Assembly (NCBI RefSeq): GCF_002811985.1
Contig: NZ_NPDU01000027.1
Span: 1-61,157, forward strand
Length of the DNA: 61,157 bases
Source of the DNA: Leptospira adleri
GTDB lineage: Bacteria > Spirochaetota > Leptospiria > Leptospirales > Leptospiraceae
Direction of reading: 5' to 3'
Under the pieces are notes generated by a model, which was not told the origin of the DNA, searched no databases, and worked only from the letters and a program-made list of their open reading frames with translations. Each line of letters begins with the position of its first letter. Position 1 is the stretch's first letter. The position numbers were made by a program, and so were the translations under genes. Positions 9,377 to 21,614 of the stretch are shown here, one piece after another.

Positions 9377-9697
9377 ATGTTGCGCAGAGTTTTAACGATA
9401 TCCATAATCGCAGTTTCCCTGACGGGAAGTCTTTTCGCCGCCGAACACGAAGTGGGTCAAAAGGAAAAAAAGTTCACGACAGAATCCTTGAAAGTGAAGG
9501 TCGGAGACGTAGTGAGTTTTCCTAACTACGATTCTTTTTTTCACAATATCTATTCCTTGTCTTCCGAAAAGATCTTCGACCTCGGTTCTTATCCGCAAGG
9601 ACAAACCAAAAAAGTCAAGTTCGACAAAGCCGGAAAAATCCTCGTGGAATGCGCGATCCATCCCGGCATGAAAATGACGATCGAAGTGCAGCCATGA
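9377..9697 (+). CDS. periplasmic cupredoxin (plastocyanin-like blue copper protein)
   Basis: 106 residues with a cleavable signal peptide (LTISIIAVSLTGSLFAA). His56, Cys92, His95 and Met98 (FFHN and ECAIHPGM) form the standard type-1 copper ligand set, so it should be a one-electron carrier in the periplasm. An AGGAG ribosome site sits 7-8 bases before the ATG. The stop overlaps the ATG of the following cytochrome c gene, so the two are cotranscribed. Its position after a cytochrome c peroxidase suggests it feeds electrons to that enzyme; this is inference. An imperfect TTTTAGAATATTGTA element lies at 9306-9320 upstream. Confidence 0.88.
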   Translation: MLRRVLTISIIAVSLTGSLFAAEHEVGQKEKKFTTESLKVKVGDVVSFPNYDSFFHNIYSLSSEKIFDLGSYPQGQTKKVKFDKAGKILVECAIHPGMKMTIEVQP

Positions 9698-10050
9698 GAA
9701 GAATTCGAATTCTGATCCTGATCTTTTTTCTTTCGTTGAATTCGAACATCTTCGCTCTGGACGCAAACGATAAGTCCGTGATCCGGGGAAGTATCGTTTT
9801 TAGAACCTATTGCGCTCTCTGCCACGGAGAAAACGCGGACGGAAAAGGACGTCTTGCCGAAGGTAAAATTCCTCCTCCCGCAAATCTGACTAAGACGTTT
9901 CTAAGCGACGCTCAAAAGGAAGAAATCATTCGAAAGGGAGGAATGGGAGTCAACCGTTCTCCGTTTATGCCTCCCTGGAAGGACGAACTTTCCAACGAAC
10001 AGATCAAAGACGTGATTTCGTATATCAACTTTATTTCAAAATCGAAATAG
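9694..10050 (+). CDS. small periplasmic cytochrome c (class I)
   Basis: 118 residues from ATG 9694, chosen because it gives a proper signal peptide (RILILIFFLSLNSNIFA) and an ATGA overlap with the cupredoxin stop; a longer frame from 9649 would have no signal. Heme attaches at CALCH (Cys40, Cys43, His44), and FMPPWK supplies the likely axial methionine. Ends with the usual C-terminal helix (IKDVISYINFI). It probably shuttles electrons to the neighbouring peroxidase or a terminal oxidase. Confidence 0.88.
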   Translation: MRRIRILILIFFLSLNSNIFALDANDKSVIRGSIVFRTYCALCHGENADGKGRLAEGKIPPPANLTKTFLSDAQKEEIIRKGGMGVNRSPFMPPWKDELSNEQIKDVISYINFISKSK

Positions 10051-10075
10051 AGTTTAAAGGAATGTTCAGAACAAA

Positions 10076-11788
10076 GTGAACCCGCTCAGCAACATCAGCA
10101 TCAAATCAAGACTCAGACTTAGTTTCGGAACGATCATCGTCGTTTTTATCGCTTCTTCGATCGTGATCGCGACGAGCACCCTCTCCTATCGAATGACGAT
10201 CCGTTCCATGATGGATAATTCCCAACCTAAGTTTCAGCTTCTCAATCTGACTTTGGAAAAGATCATTCTTATCGAATTGAAAATATCCTCCAAGGTTTCC
10301 ACGGTCGACTCCCTTCTTTCGGAGGAAGAATACAATAAAACACAGAGGCTGTTCGAAGAAATAAAAAACAATCTGGATCAGTTTCATCATTTTCCTTTGA
10401 AGAATTTCGAAATCGAGAACGTTACTCTTCTCAAAGGGCAGCTTCAGAAATTCTCGCAATACAACGAAACGGTTCATCGCCTCTGGAAACAAAATCAAAG
10501 ACAGGAAGCTCAAATTCTCTACGTAAGAGGTATCAATCCTCTCAGCGAATCTATGCGTGATACAATCAAAAAATGGGTGGAATCCGAAAATGAAACATCC
10601 CGATCAAGCGGAGATAACGCAGATTCTCAACTTACGTTTTCTTTGTATTTGATCGCGATCCTCACATTCCTTTCCTCGATAGCCGGAATCTTTTTTTCAA
10701 GGTCGATCATCCGTTCGATCACTTCTCCTCTCAAAAAAGCGATCGACTTGGCGTCGGCGATCGAAAACGGAAATCTTAATACGAAAATTCAAAACGAAAG
10801 TTCGGATGAAATGGGTGAGTTATTAAAATTCTTAAAACGAATGGAAACTTCCCTTCGGGAAATCATCGTGGAAGCAAGAATCTCAATCGAAAGTTCCGAG
10901 AAAACAAGCCGTGAATTTTCCAAGGTTTCGAAAGAATTTATCGCGACATCGGAAACCCAAGCGAACAATTCGCAAAACGTCGCGGATCTCATCGAACGTC
11001 TCAGTAAACTCGTGGAAAAAAATAATTCCGTCATATTACATTCCGCGGAGCATCTTCGAAATTTAGAAAAGGAAATTCAGAAAAATCTAATATCTTTGGG
11101 CGCCGTCACGAACTCATTGAATGAGTTCACGATCAAGGCTAAGGAATCTTCCGAGACCGCGATCAAAGGCAGGGAAAAAGTCGACGTGGTTCAGAAATCC
11201 CTCGAAGAAGCGAAAAACAGCGTTAGAAGAATTAAGGAAACTCTCGAAAAGATCGGCGAAATTTCCAATCGAACCAACATGCTCGCGTTAAACGCATCGA
11301 TCGAGGCCGCGAGAGCCGGCGAACACGGAAAAGGCTTTTCGGTCGTCGCCGAGGAAGTTTCCCAGCTCGCGGATCACACGATGAGGAGCACGCGAGAGAT
11401 CAAAGATTTGATCGAATCGACCCGAATCAACGTGGAACTCGGAGACGGCGAGATGAATCAGTTCTCCGATTTTTTTAAAACGATTCAATCCGATACTTCG
11501 TTTATGGCTCAATTCAGTTCTAAACTTCTGGAAGACATGAGAAACCAGGAAGCGAGTCTGAATTCCTGTTCCACTCGAATGCACTCGATAGCGGGGAATA
11601 TTACGGATTTGGAAAATTCTTCTTTGGAAAACAAATCGGCTTACAGTTCGATTCAGAATTCGGTGCAGGATCTTTCCACTGGGGCCAAGTTGATTTCGTC
11701 GGGTTCCCAAGAGATCGCCTCCGGCGCCAAACTTCTCGACGCGCAATCCATGAAAGTGAAATCTCTGATGGAAAAATTTATCGTCTGA
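10076..11788 (+). CDS. methyl-accepting chemotaxis protein
   Basis: 570 residues. TM1 near residues 17-36, a periplasmic helical sensor of about 150 residues (four-helix-bundle type), TM2 near 187-210, a HAMP domain ([20 protein letters not shown]) and a long cytoplasmic coiled coil. The hairpin tip is highly conserved ([20 protein letters not shown], then [13 protein letters not shown]), so it should couple to CheW/CheA. Start is GTG 10076; the A-rich AAAGGA upstream is slightly far and no better codon exists in frame. It follows the redox genes by 25 bases and could share their transcript, which would suggest redox or energy taxis; that is speculative. Confidence 0.92.
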   Translation: MNPLSNISIKSRLRLSFGTIIVVFIASSIVIATSTLSYRMTIRSMMDNSQPKFQLLNLTLEKIILIELKISSKVSTVDSLLSEEEYNKTQRLFEEIKNNLDQFHHFPLKNFEIENVTLLKGQLQKFSQYNETVHRLWKQNQRQEAQILYVRGINPLSESMRDTIKKWVESENETSRSSGDNADSQLTFSLYLIAILTFLSSIAGIFFSRSIIRSITSPLKKAIDLASAIENGNLNTKIQNESSDEMGELLKFLKRMETSLREIIVEARISIESSEKTSREFSKVSKEFIATSETQANNSQNVADLIERLSKLVEKNNSVILHSAEHLRNLEKEIQKNLISLGAVTNSLNEFTIKAKESSETAIKGREKVDVVQKSLEEAKNSVRRIKETLEKIGEISNRTNMLALNASIEAARAGEHGKGFSVVAEEVSQLADHTMRSTREIKDLIESTRINVELGDGEMNQFSDFFKTIQSDTSFMAQFSSKLLEDMRNQEASLNSCSTRMHSIAGNITDLENSSLENKSAYSSIQNSVQDLSTGAKLISSGSQEIASGAKLLDAQSMKVKSLMEKFIV

Positions 11789-11794
11789 TTTTTT

Positions 11795-12688
11795 TTAGTC
11801 CCGGTCCTTACCGATCGACTCGGCCAAGATCAAACAGGCGAACACGAAAGAACATCCTAGAATCCGAATCGGCCCCGAAGTTTCACCTAACAAAAAATAG
11901 GCGATGATGGTCGAAAACACCGGTTCGAGGGAAAAAATAATTCCAACGCGAGTCGGTGAAACGAATCTCTGAAACTTGGTTTGCAGGAATGTGGTCAACA
12001 CCGACGCCAAAAGAGCGTTGTATAAAACCCCCGGAATGAGCCGAACGTTCGGTTCGAATTTCAACTCCTCCAATCCTGTCAGATGCAAGGCGAGCACGGA
12101 TAAAAAAGCGAAAAGCCCCGCGACAAAAGACTGATAAAAAACGGAGATTCCGATCGGAGTCCCGGAACTCACTCGATCCATCTGAATGATATAGAGCGAA
12201 AAAAAGAGAGCGCCGCCTAACGTGATCCAATCGCCTTTTTCTATCTGCAGCGAACCTTCTTTTCCGGACTCTCCCAAAAAAATAAGACAAATCCCGGCAA
12301 AAACGACTGCGGCTCCGAGCAAATTGCCCTTGGAAGGGATTTTTCTTTTGAGAACCGCTTCCAAAAAAGGAGTAATGACGACTAACGTTCCGATTAAAAA
12401 AGAGGACTTTGTCGCCGTCGTCGTTTTTAGTCCGACCGTTTCACAGGCGAATCCGAGAAACAAAAACAATCCCAGAAAAAAAGCCCCTGGATACCAGAGT
12501 GTTCCTTTTCTAAATTCTTTCCAGGCGAACGGTAAAAAAATGAGACTAGCGATCGTAAAACGTAAGGCCAAAAATACGGAGGGAGAAGTATCCCTAAGAC
12601 CGAAGATCGTCATCGTAAAAGTTCCGCCCCATATCAAGGTGCAAAACACGAGCGCGGTTTCGTTGATAAATTTTCCGGACCGGAACAT
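11795..12688 (-). CDS. EamA/DMT-family transporter
   Basis: 297 residues with about ten hydrophobic segments arranged as two five-helix EamA halves. Typical sequences are [15 protein letters not shown] at the start, [14 protein letters not shown], and [34 protein letters not shown] in the second half. Such inner-membrane proteins export metabolites or amino acids, but the substrate cannot be read from sequence. Its ATG shares one base with the stop of the upstream carboxypeptidase gene (TGATG), so the two form an operon. Confidence 0.9.
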   Translation of the reverse strand: MFRSGKFINETALVFCTLIWGGTFTMTIFGLRDTSPSVFLALRFTIASLIFLPFAWKEFRKGTLWYPGAFFLGLFLFLGFACETVGLKTTTATKSSFLIGTLVVITPFLEAVLKRKIPSKGNLLGAAVVFAGICLIFLGESGKEGSLQIEKGDWITLGGALFFSLYIIQMDRVSSGTPIGISVFYQSFVAGLFAFLSVLALHLTGLEELKFEPNVRLIPGVLYNALLASVLTTFLQTKFQRFVSPTRVGIIFSLEPVFSTIIAYFLLGETSGPIRILGCSFVFACLILAESIGKDRD

Positions 12689-14214
12689 CAGGTTTTGTTT
12701 TTCTTAAGTAGAATTTTATACGGTTCCCAGTTTCTGCTCGGGCGGATTTGAAACTCGTAAGTTTCGTAACCTTCTTTCGAAATTCTGACCTTAGTTTCCT
12801 TTCGATCCGGAAACAACTGAAAGAAAAATCCGTTTTGGCGATTGGAGAATCTGATTTCTTCCTGAAAGTATTTTATCCTTTCTACTTCGACTTTGGCTTC
12901 GAGAGGAAAACCTTGTTCGTCGGTAATCTTTAAAAATATCTTTCGTCCCTCGACGACTTCGTTTAACAAAATGTTCCATGAATCCTTCAAACTCAGATTC
13001 ACCTTTTCGACTTCTTTGTAAACCGGATTGAGATGGGTGGTTTCCAAAAGATAGGCTAACGTTCCGTAGGCGAAGTATAAATAATCCTGATCCACTCCGT
13101 CGATCGGATAGATATTCTTTCTGGCTTCGAATTCTTTCTCAGGATTTAAACTCGCGACGGAAGAGGCGATTTTTCTTCCGAGCTCGGAAGCCATATCCGG
13201 CTCCGGGTTGTTTAAGGAATCGATCGAATAAGGAATCAAAAGACAATTCGCATATGCATGATAGCTAATGGAGGCAACGAACCTTTCCTTCTGGGCAAGA
13301 TCCATCATAGCCTTTGTCTCCGGCTCGGAACCCGCGGACGGTCCTCTGTAAAAATAATTGGCCGGATTGGACGAGGAATAACCTCCCCCCGTTTTTCCCC
13401 AAAAAAAAGGATAATTCCGATTGATATCGACTCCCGGATTGATCTTATCGTTCACCGGTCCCACTCCGGGATATCCGTTCTTTCTTCCCATCAGATTGGA
13501 AACGTGCCAAAAATGTCTGGCCCCGTCCGGGTTAACGATGGGAACGATCCAGATCTTAATCTTGTTTAGAATTTCCTCATATTCTTTCGGCTTGGAAAGA
13601 ATGGTGTAGACGATATCGTAACAGTGCTCGATCGATATCGCTTCATTGGCGTGATGCGCACAGTTGAAAAGAACCGAAACTTTGTCCTTATCCGGAACGT
13701 TCGAATCGGTGAGAACTAATGCCGGGATTTCCCTTCCTCTCGCGCTTTTTCCGATCACTTCCGCTCTCGCCAGTTTGGAATGGTGATTTGCAATCCCGAG
13801 TATATAATGGATATTTAATATATTATCCTTATAGCCTTTTTTAAGGTCCTCCAATCCGCCGAAGGTTTCGCTTATCAATTCCTGATAATTTCCGGAGTAG
13901 TATTTGAACGGAAAGTTCTGTTTGATCACGCTGATCCCGGGAGAAGGAAAGCCCGTTTTTTCCACGTCTTCTTTGCTCATCACCGAATAATAAGCGTCCG
14001 ATTCTTGATAACTGATCCGATATTTTCTTTTGGTTCTTTCCTTAAATTCTCCCAAACGCCCCGGATCGATTTTGATCAGGAGCATCTTTCTCGTATCGTT
14101 TAAGGGAGAATTCGGAATCCTCTTTCGAAAAAAACCCGCGCAGGAAACGAGTAGAATCAAGCCCAGACCGAAAAGGAGGAAGGCTCGGATGAGAAGAACA
14201 AATTGCGGTTTCAT
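12688..14214 (-). CDS. M14-family zinc carboxypeptidase, lipoprotein
   Basis: 508 residues. The N-terminus is a lipoprotein signal ending LLVSCAG (Cys near 25). The M14 domain covers about residues 120-420: zinc ligands His188 and Glu191 (HHANE), third ligand His319 (SYHAYAN), substrate-binding NPDG and DINRNYP, and catalytic Glu391 in LLETTH. All key residues are present, so it should be an active envelope-exposed carboxypeptidase. The last 90 residues look like a small beta-rich appended domain. First gene of a two-gene operon with the EamA transporter; divergent from the SUMF1-like gene. Confidence 0.9.
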   Translation of the reverse strand: MKPQFVLLIRAFLLFGLGLILLVSCAGFFRKRIPNSPLNDTRKMLLIKIDPGRLGEFKERTKRKYRISYQESDAYYSVMSKEDVEKTGFPSPGISVIKQNFPFKYYSGNYQELISETFGGLEDLKKGYKDNILNIHYILGIANHHSKLARAEVIGKSARGREIPALVLTDSNVPDKDKVSVLFNCAHHANEAISIEHCYDIVYTILSKPKEYEEILNKIKIWIVPIVNPDGARHFWHVSNLMGRKNGYPGVGPVNDKINPGVDINRNYPFFWGKTGGGYSSSNPANYFYRGPSAGSEPETKAMMDLAQKERFVASISYHAYANCLLIPYSIDSLNNPEPDMASELGRKIASSVASLNPEKEFEARKNIYPIDGVDQDYLYFAYGTLAYLLETTHLNPVYKEVEKVNLSLKDSWNILLNEVVEGRKIFLKITDEQGFPLEAKVEVERIKYFQEEIRFSNRQNGFFFQLFPDRKETKVRISKEGYETYEFQIRPSRNWEPYKILLKKNKT

Positions 14215-14475
14215 TCGATTTTAAGACTGGAACTACTTTGCTTCCATCCGTTCCAGAATCCAGATATTTTTTTCCTCGATGCGAAAGCGATCTTCGCTCG
14301 ATCGACGATACTCCCGTACCCAACGACTCCTCCATTGAGCGACACGGGCTCGCACGAACGCCGAAGGCGCGCGCGTCCGGGGAATTTTCTCTTGATTTGT
14401 CCGTTTCCTTTTTCAGTCTATCCTCAGCCTAAAAGAATCTTCGTAAGTAAGAATTTTTTGGGCAGGAACCCATTC

Positions 14476-15360
14476 ATGAAATCTAAAATTCAGAACCTTC
14501 TTCTTTGGAGCGTTATCGTTTCGGCGGCTTGCGCGGAATTCGACTGCAAACTCCTTGCAGATTCTTCCGCTTGCGGAAGCCGGGAAGTTCCGGGAATGAA
14601 ATGTATTCCCGCCGGAGAATTCATACGCGGAAGCAACGTTTACGACGCGGATGAAAAACCCGAGGAGAAAGTTTACGTGAGCGACTTCTACATGGACGTC
14701 TACGAAGTCACAAACGAAGAGTTTGACAAATGTAAAAGCGCGGGCAAGTGCCAAGAATGTCTTAAGACCGGGAAATGCAACTATATCGGGCCGCGTTATG
14801 GTAAACCGTATTTAGGACCCAAACAACCCGCAGCGGGAATCAGCTGGTACACCGCCAAGGAATTCTGCGAATGGGCGGGCAAACGTCTTCCCACAGAAGC
14901 GGAATGGGAAAAAGCGGCAAGAGGTCCCGACGGAAATTTATATCCTTGGGGAAACGAACCCGCCACCTGCGAAAAGGCAATCATCGAAGTGGGAGATGTC
15001 AAGGGATGTGTCGCCAAAAAAACGGCAAAGCCTCATCTGATGCCGACCGCAAACGTGGGAACCAGAGCTCCCGGAGTCTACGGACTTTACGATATGGCCG
15101 GCAACTCTTGGGAATGGACTCAGGATTGGTATTCTCCTTCCTTTACGTCTTGCGGAGACGCTTGCAAAGGAAAGGACCCCAAAGGCCCTTGCGCCGGAAA
15201 GGAATCCTGTCCCGGTTTTACGAAGAAGGTTTTGAAAAGCGGATCCTGGTGGTGGCCCGCCAATTACGCGAGAGGCTCTAAAAGAAGATCTCATATCCCA
15301 GAAAATTTTCCGGAATACCATCACTTTGGATTCCGTTGTGCCAAGGACGCAAACAAATAA
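14476..15360 (+). CDS. SUMF1/formylglycine-generating-enzyme-like lipoprotein
   Basis: 294 residues from ATG 14476; the open frame extends to 14203 but the upstream part is not protein-like, while this start gives a lipoprotein signal (LLLWSVIVSAAC). The rest is an FGE-sulfatase domain: GMKCIPAGEFIRGS, DVYEVTNEEFDKC, RLPTEAEWEKAARG, YDMAGNSWEWTQDWY, and the final FGFRCAK. Many SUMF1-like proteins are non-enzymatic C-type-lectin-fold proteins, so catalysis is not assured. It is rich in cysteines (about 17), unusual for a family member and suggestive of an oxidised, exported fold. Followed after 1 base by another lipoprotein gene. Confidence 0.88.
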   Translation: MKSKIQNLLLWSVIVSAACAEFDCKLLADSSACGSREVPGMKCIPAGEFIRGSNVYDADEKPEEKVYVSDFYMDVYEVTNEEFDKCKSAGKCQECLKTGKCNYIGPRYGKPYLGPKQPAAGISWYTAKEFCEWAGKRLPTEAEWEKAARGPDGNLYPWGNEPATCEKAIIEVGDVKGCVAKKTAKPHLMPTANVGTRAPGVYGLYDMAGNSWEWTQDWYSPSFTSCGDACKGKDPKGPCAGKESCPGFTKKVLKSGSWWWPANYARGSKRRSHIPENFPEYHHFGFRCAKDANK

Positions 15361-15361
15361 C

Positions 15362-16459
15362 ATGTTCAACAATTCTAAATTAGGAATTTATATTATTCTT
15401 ATCTTTTTTTCCTTCGGATTTTCGTTCTGTTCCGGCTCGGAAAAAGTGAAGGAAACCCGTTCCCTGAGCGAGGAAAATCTCGTTTCCAAGATTGGAATTC
15501 TCAGAGAAACTCCGCAGGAAGTCCTCGTTCCCACAAAATGGGACGTGGGCGATACGACCGTCTCCAACGAAGACAGACTCGACTTGCTGATTCCTCACGT
15601 TCAAAACGCGGGCAACGCGTATATCGGAGTGGGTTCCGAACAGAACCTTACGATCGCCGCCTGGGCAAAATCGGATTTTATTTATCTGATGGACTTCACC
15701 CAAATCGTGGTTCACGCAAACGAGATTACCGTTCTCTTTCTCAAGAAGGGAGAAAAGAAAGAGGATTTTATCCGTTACTGGGGAAAAGAAGGAGAGAAGG
15801 ACGCACTCGAACTGATTCAGACTTCGCTTTCCAATCCGGATGTGTATAAGAAGGTCTACAAACAGGCCTCGCCTTTTATCAGGAAACGTCATAGAACCAA
15901 TCTGATGCTTTCTAAAAAATACAATTACAAGATGTTTCAAACCGACGACGAACAATATTCTTATATTAGAAAATTGGCGATCGAGGATAGAATCTTTCCG
16001 TTAAAGGGAAATCTTCTGGGCAACACAACTCTTCTCGGAATCGGAAACACTCTGAAAAAAGTCGGACACAAAGTCGGAATCATCTACTTCAGCAACGCGG
16101 AAGAATACTTTGCTTATCCCCAGGAATTTAAGAATTCGCTTATCAATCTTCCGGTGGACGAGAAGTCGCTCGTAGTAAGAACGATCTCAGTTCGAAGAGA
16201 TTTGTTTCCTTGGTCGCCGGGTTCCGAAATTTCTACGGACCGCGGGTTTCACTACTGCGTTCAAAAGATTTCAAACTTCCAGAAATGGCTTTCAAGCAAC
16301 AAACCGGGACTTCGTTCTCTGCAAGTTATGGTGGAAGGCGGAACCGTGGATAAAAAGAACGGAATTACCGTCGTAGACAAGGAACCAGCGATTGCGCCGG
16401 CTCCGTCGACGACGACCGCTCCTAAAACTCAACCCGCAACAAACTCAATTCCTCAATAA
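15362..16459 (+). CDS. lipoprotein of unknown function
   Basis: 365 residues from ATG 15362, one base after the stop of the SUMF1-like gene. N-terminal lipoprotein signal IILIFFSFGFSFCSGSE. The body is alpha/beta with no motif I recognise; a proline/threonine-rich tail (PAPSTTTAPKTQPATNSIPQ) closes it. Its tight spacing with neighbours on both sides suggests an envelope operon of three genes. Confidence 0.8.
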   Translation: MFNNSKLGIYIILIFFSFGFSFCSGSEKVKETRSLSEENLVSKIGILRETPQEVLVPTKWDVGDTTVSNEDRLDLLIPHVQNAGNAYIGVGSEQNLTIAAWAKSDFIYLMDFTQIVVHANEITVLFLKKGEKKEDFIRYWGKEGEKDALELIQTSLSNPDVYKKVYKQASPFIRKRHRTNLMLSKKYNYKMFQTDDEQYSYIRKLAIEDRIFPLKGNLLGNTTLLGIGNTLKKVGHKVGIIYFSNAEEYFAYPQEFKNSLINLPVDEKSLVVRTISVRRDLFPWSPGSEISTDRGFHYCVQKISNFQKWLSSNKPGLRSLQVMVEGGTVDKKNGITVVDKEPAIAPAPSTTTAPKTQPATNSIPQ

Positions 16460-16466
16460 AAACCGA

Positions 16467-18047
16467 ATGTTTCGGAAGTTCAAAAAGGAAATCGTACTCG
16501 TTGCGATTTCCTTTTTTGTCTTTCTGACTTCGCTTAACAATCAACCGCAAATCTCGGACCTCGTATTCAACGCAGACATTCTCTATCCTGCGGTTCTATA
16601 TCAGGATATAATCACCGACGGGAATTCATTCTTAGGCTGGAGCGTTACTCCGTCGCCGTATTTTTTTCCGGACATAGCCGCCTTTTTTCTGATAAAACTT
16701 TTTGTGGACGACGGCGTAAAAAGTCAATACGTCGTATTTTTTTTACAGGCATTGGCTCTTCTGGGAGCGCTTTTATTTTTTATCCGTTCCGGAATCGATT
16801 CGGATGAAACCAAAGACATCTCCTCGAAAATCAGCATTTGGGTATATTCGATATTTATAATTTCTTTTTCGTTTCAGTCGTATTTTTTTCCGGTTTTAGG
16901 ATTTGCGGTCCACGGCGGCGCGCTCGTCTTCACTTTGATCTCCGGAGCTATGTGGCTTTCCGAAAAGAGAAAAAAGAATTCCACCTATTTTTGGATTCTG
17001 TTCGGAGCGATGCAAATCTTCCTAATCGTATCGGATCCCTTATACTTTTTTTATTCTTCACTTCCGTGTCTGTTCTTTGCGGGAAAAACTTGGATCCGAA
17101 AAAGAGAAAAAGAAGATCGGAATTCTTTTTTACTTTTGCTGTTCTTTATCGGAATCGGTTTGATTCTTTATAAGAATCTGACCAAATCGGATCTTATTTT
17201 TATTCCGACGAATTATTATCAAAGGGAAACATCCTGGAATTTCATCCGGCCTCTTTGGCTCCTGATTCAAAATCAAATCCTCTTTACTCCCTATTCTTTC
17301 CTACTTCTCATTCTTTTTTATCTTTCATCCTGGATGCTGCTCCGCCTTTCGAACGAAAGGACAAAGAAGAAACAACCGTTCGACGAACACATATCCTTTT
17401 CGGCGTTGGTAGTCCTCGTTTCTTCTTTCGGAATTTTAATTTCCGGTGCATTCTCAGGAATCTTTCAAAAAGACGGAATCGCGATACGTTATCTGCTTCC
17501 TCTCCTGTTTTTTTGGATTCCGTTTTTAATCGTTGCGCTTCTTCGTTTATCGACTTCTTATCTCCGGGAGGTCTTTCGAGGATTGAGTTTGATAATCTTG
17601 ATCGTAGGAGCTTGTTCCTCGTATTGGGGAGACTTACGGCCAAGGTTGTATCGGGATTCGTTGGCGGATTGTCTGGATCGGAAACAAGAAATCGTTTCCC
17701 GATCGAGAGGACTTTCCGATTTTTGGAACTCGAGAAGAATTAGAATCTTCTCTCAAAAAGATCTGCGCGCCGACAATTATCTACAGGACCTTCATCCCGA
17801 ATACTGGCAGAATTCTTGGAATTGGTTTATAAAAGTTCCGGAGAGGGAATATAACTTCGCCGTCTTACCAGGCTTAGACGAAAAAAGATTAAAGGAAGAA
17901 TTCGGAGAACCGAACGACCGCGTTTTCTGCGAAAAACATGAAATTCTAATATGGGATTCGGATTCAAAGGAAAGATTCGTCCGATTTCGAAAAAAGAAAA
18001 TCGAAGAAATCGAATTATGGCGCAGACTCACCGGAAGAAAGAGTTAG
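16467..18047 (+). CDS. polytopic membrane protein, possibly GT-C glycosyltransferase-like
   Basis: 526 residues from ATG 16467, seven bases after the preceding stop; the longer frame from 16392 overlaps the previous gene and is rejected. About 10-11 hydrophobic segments fill residues 10-400, followed by a soluble C-terminal region. The topology and the early extracytoplasmic loop resemble GT-C type membrane glycosyltransferases, but I see no decisive acidic motif, so this stays a suggestion. Third gene of the 14.5-18.0 kb lipoprotein cluster. Confidence 0.75.
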   Translation: MFRKFKKEIVLVAISFFVFLTSLNNQPQISDLVFNADILYPAVLYQDIITDGNSFLGWSVTPSPYFFPDIAAFFLIKLFVDDGVKSQYVVFFLQALALLGALLFFIRSGIDSDETKDISSKISIWVYSIFIISFSFQSYFFPVLGFAVHGGALVFTLISGAMWLSEKRKKNSTYFWILFGAMQIFLIVSDPLYFFYSSLPCLFFAGKTWIRKREKEDRNSFLLLLFFIGIGLILYKNLTKSDLIFIPTNYYQRETSWNFIRPLWLLIQNQILFTPYSFLLLILFYLSSWMLLRLSNERTKKKQPFDEHISFSALVVLVSSFGILISGAFSGIFQKDGIAIRYLLPLLFFWIPFLIVALLRLSTSYLREVFRGLSLIILIVGACSSYWGDLRPRLYRDSLADCLDRKQEIVSRSRGLSDFWNSRRIRIFSQKDLRADNYLQDLHPEYWQNSWNWFIKVPEREYNFAVLPGLDEKRLKEEFGEPNDRVFCEKHEILIWDSDSKERFVRFRKKKIEEIELWRRLTGRKS

Positions 18048-18496
18048 ACAAATCGATCCGATTCATCGCAGATCCGATCCGGACCAAACGAAAAAACCGA
18101 AACTTTCATTCGGCAAAGAATTCGGGAAATCGAGAAAAACGCAAAGGACACTTTTATAAGAACCTTTCCCAAAATTGGGACAGAACCTTGCAGCTTGATC
18201 TTTCCGACAAAATAAAATAAGGTTTTGGGACGCGCTGTAAATCAAAACGCCCCTTTCCGAATTCTAATTCCATAGAATCAAATCCGGAAAATAAATGCGG
18301 ATTACGTTTTGTGTAAGTCGATTCGATTTGCCATCGAATTCAAAACTAAATCCCTTCGGCTTCAATATTCGGAAACGTTGTCCAAAATTCTTCCAGGAAT
18401 AAGGAGCAGAAGAAACATCATTTTTTCGTAATTTTCTTATTTACAATATTTTCATTTCCTAAGAAACCATGAACCCCGATCCAAACAGGAGAACTC
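18048..18496. other. intergenic region with dispersed repeat and palindrome
   Basis: No gene is supported. A perfect 14-bp palindrome, TCCCAAAATTGGGA at 18167-18180, is followed by repeat copy B at 18194-18235. The remaining 260 bases up to the next gene are AT-rich and should hold its promoter, with ACAGGAGAACTC giving the ribosome site just before 18497. Confidence 0.5.
18194..18235 (-). repeat. dispersed intergenic repeat, copy B
   Basis: Reverse complement aligns ungapped over 42 bases with 7970-8011 (35 identities; 18-base identical core at 18194-18211). A short inverted relation exists between AAGGTTTTGGGA at 18219-18230 and the palindrome at 18167-18180, so the element may fold. It lies downstream of the polytopic membrane protein gene. 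Confidence 0.75.
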
Positions 18497-19420
<924 letters not shown>

Positions 19421-19422
19421 TA

Positions 19423-19442
19423 TTTTAAGAATATTCTAAAAT
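19423..19442. promoter_or_regulatory. AGAATATTCT palindrome upstream of the FAD oxidoreductase gene
   Basis: The 10-bp core AGAATATTCT (19428-19437) is flanked by TTTTA and AAAAT. It lies 43 bases before the ATG at 19480. Related TAGAATATTCTA palindromes occur at 36745-36756 and 46752-46765. It could be an operator or an AT-rich promoter element; the binding protein is unknown. Confidence 0.35.
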
Positions 19443-19479
19443 TTATATACATTAATTTTTAAAAGAGTCAGGTAGAAAG

Positions 19480-21549
<2,070 letters not shown>

Positions 21550-21614
21550 TTTTCTAAAATCAATTTTTTTCTTTTTGATTTTAATCCTAGGGAGAATATC
21601 ACAGTTCTTCCAGG

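Noticed and set aside
18063..18245. 60-codon minus-strand ORF with CRKDQ text
   Set aside because: The protein similarity to the ORF at 7804-8016 comes from the shared DNA repeat read in a chance frame.
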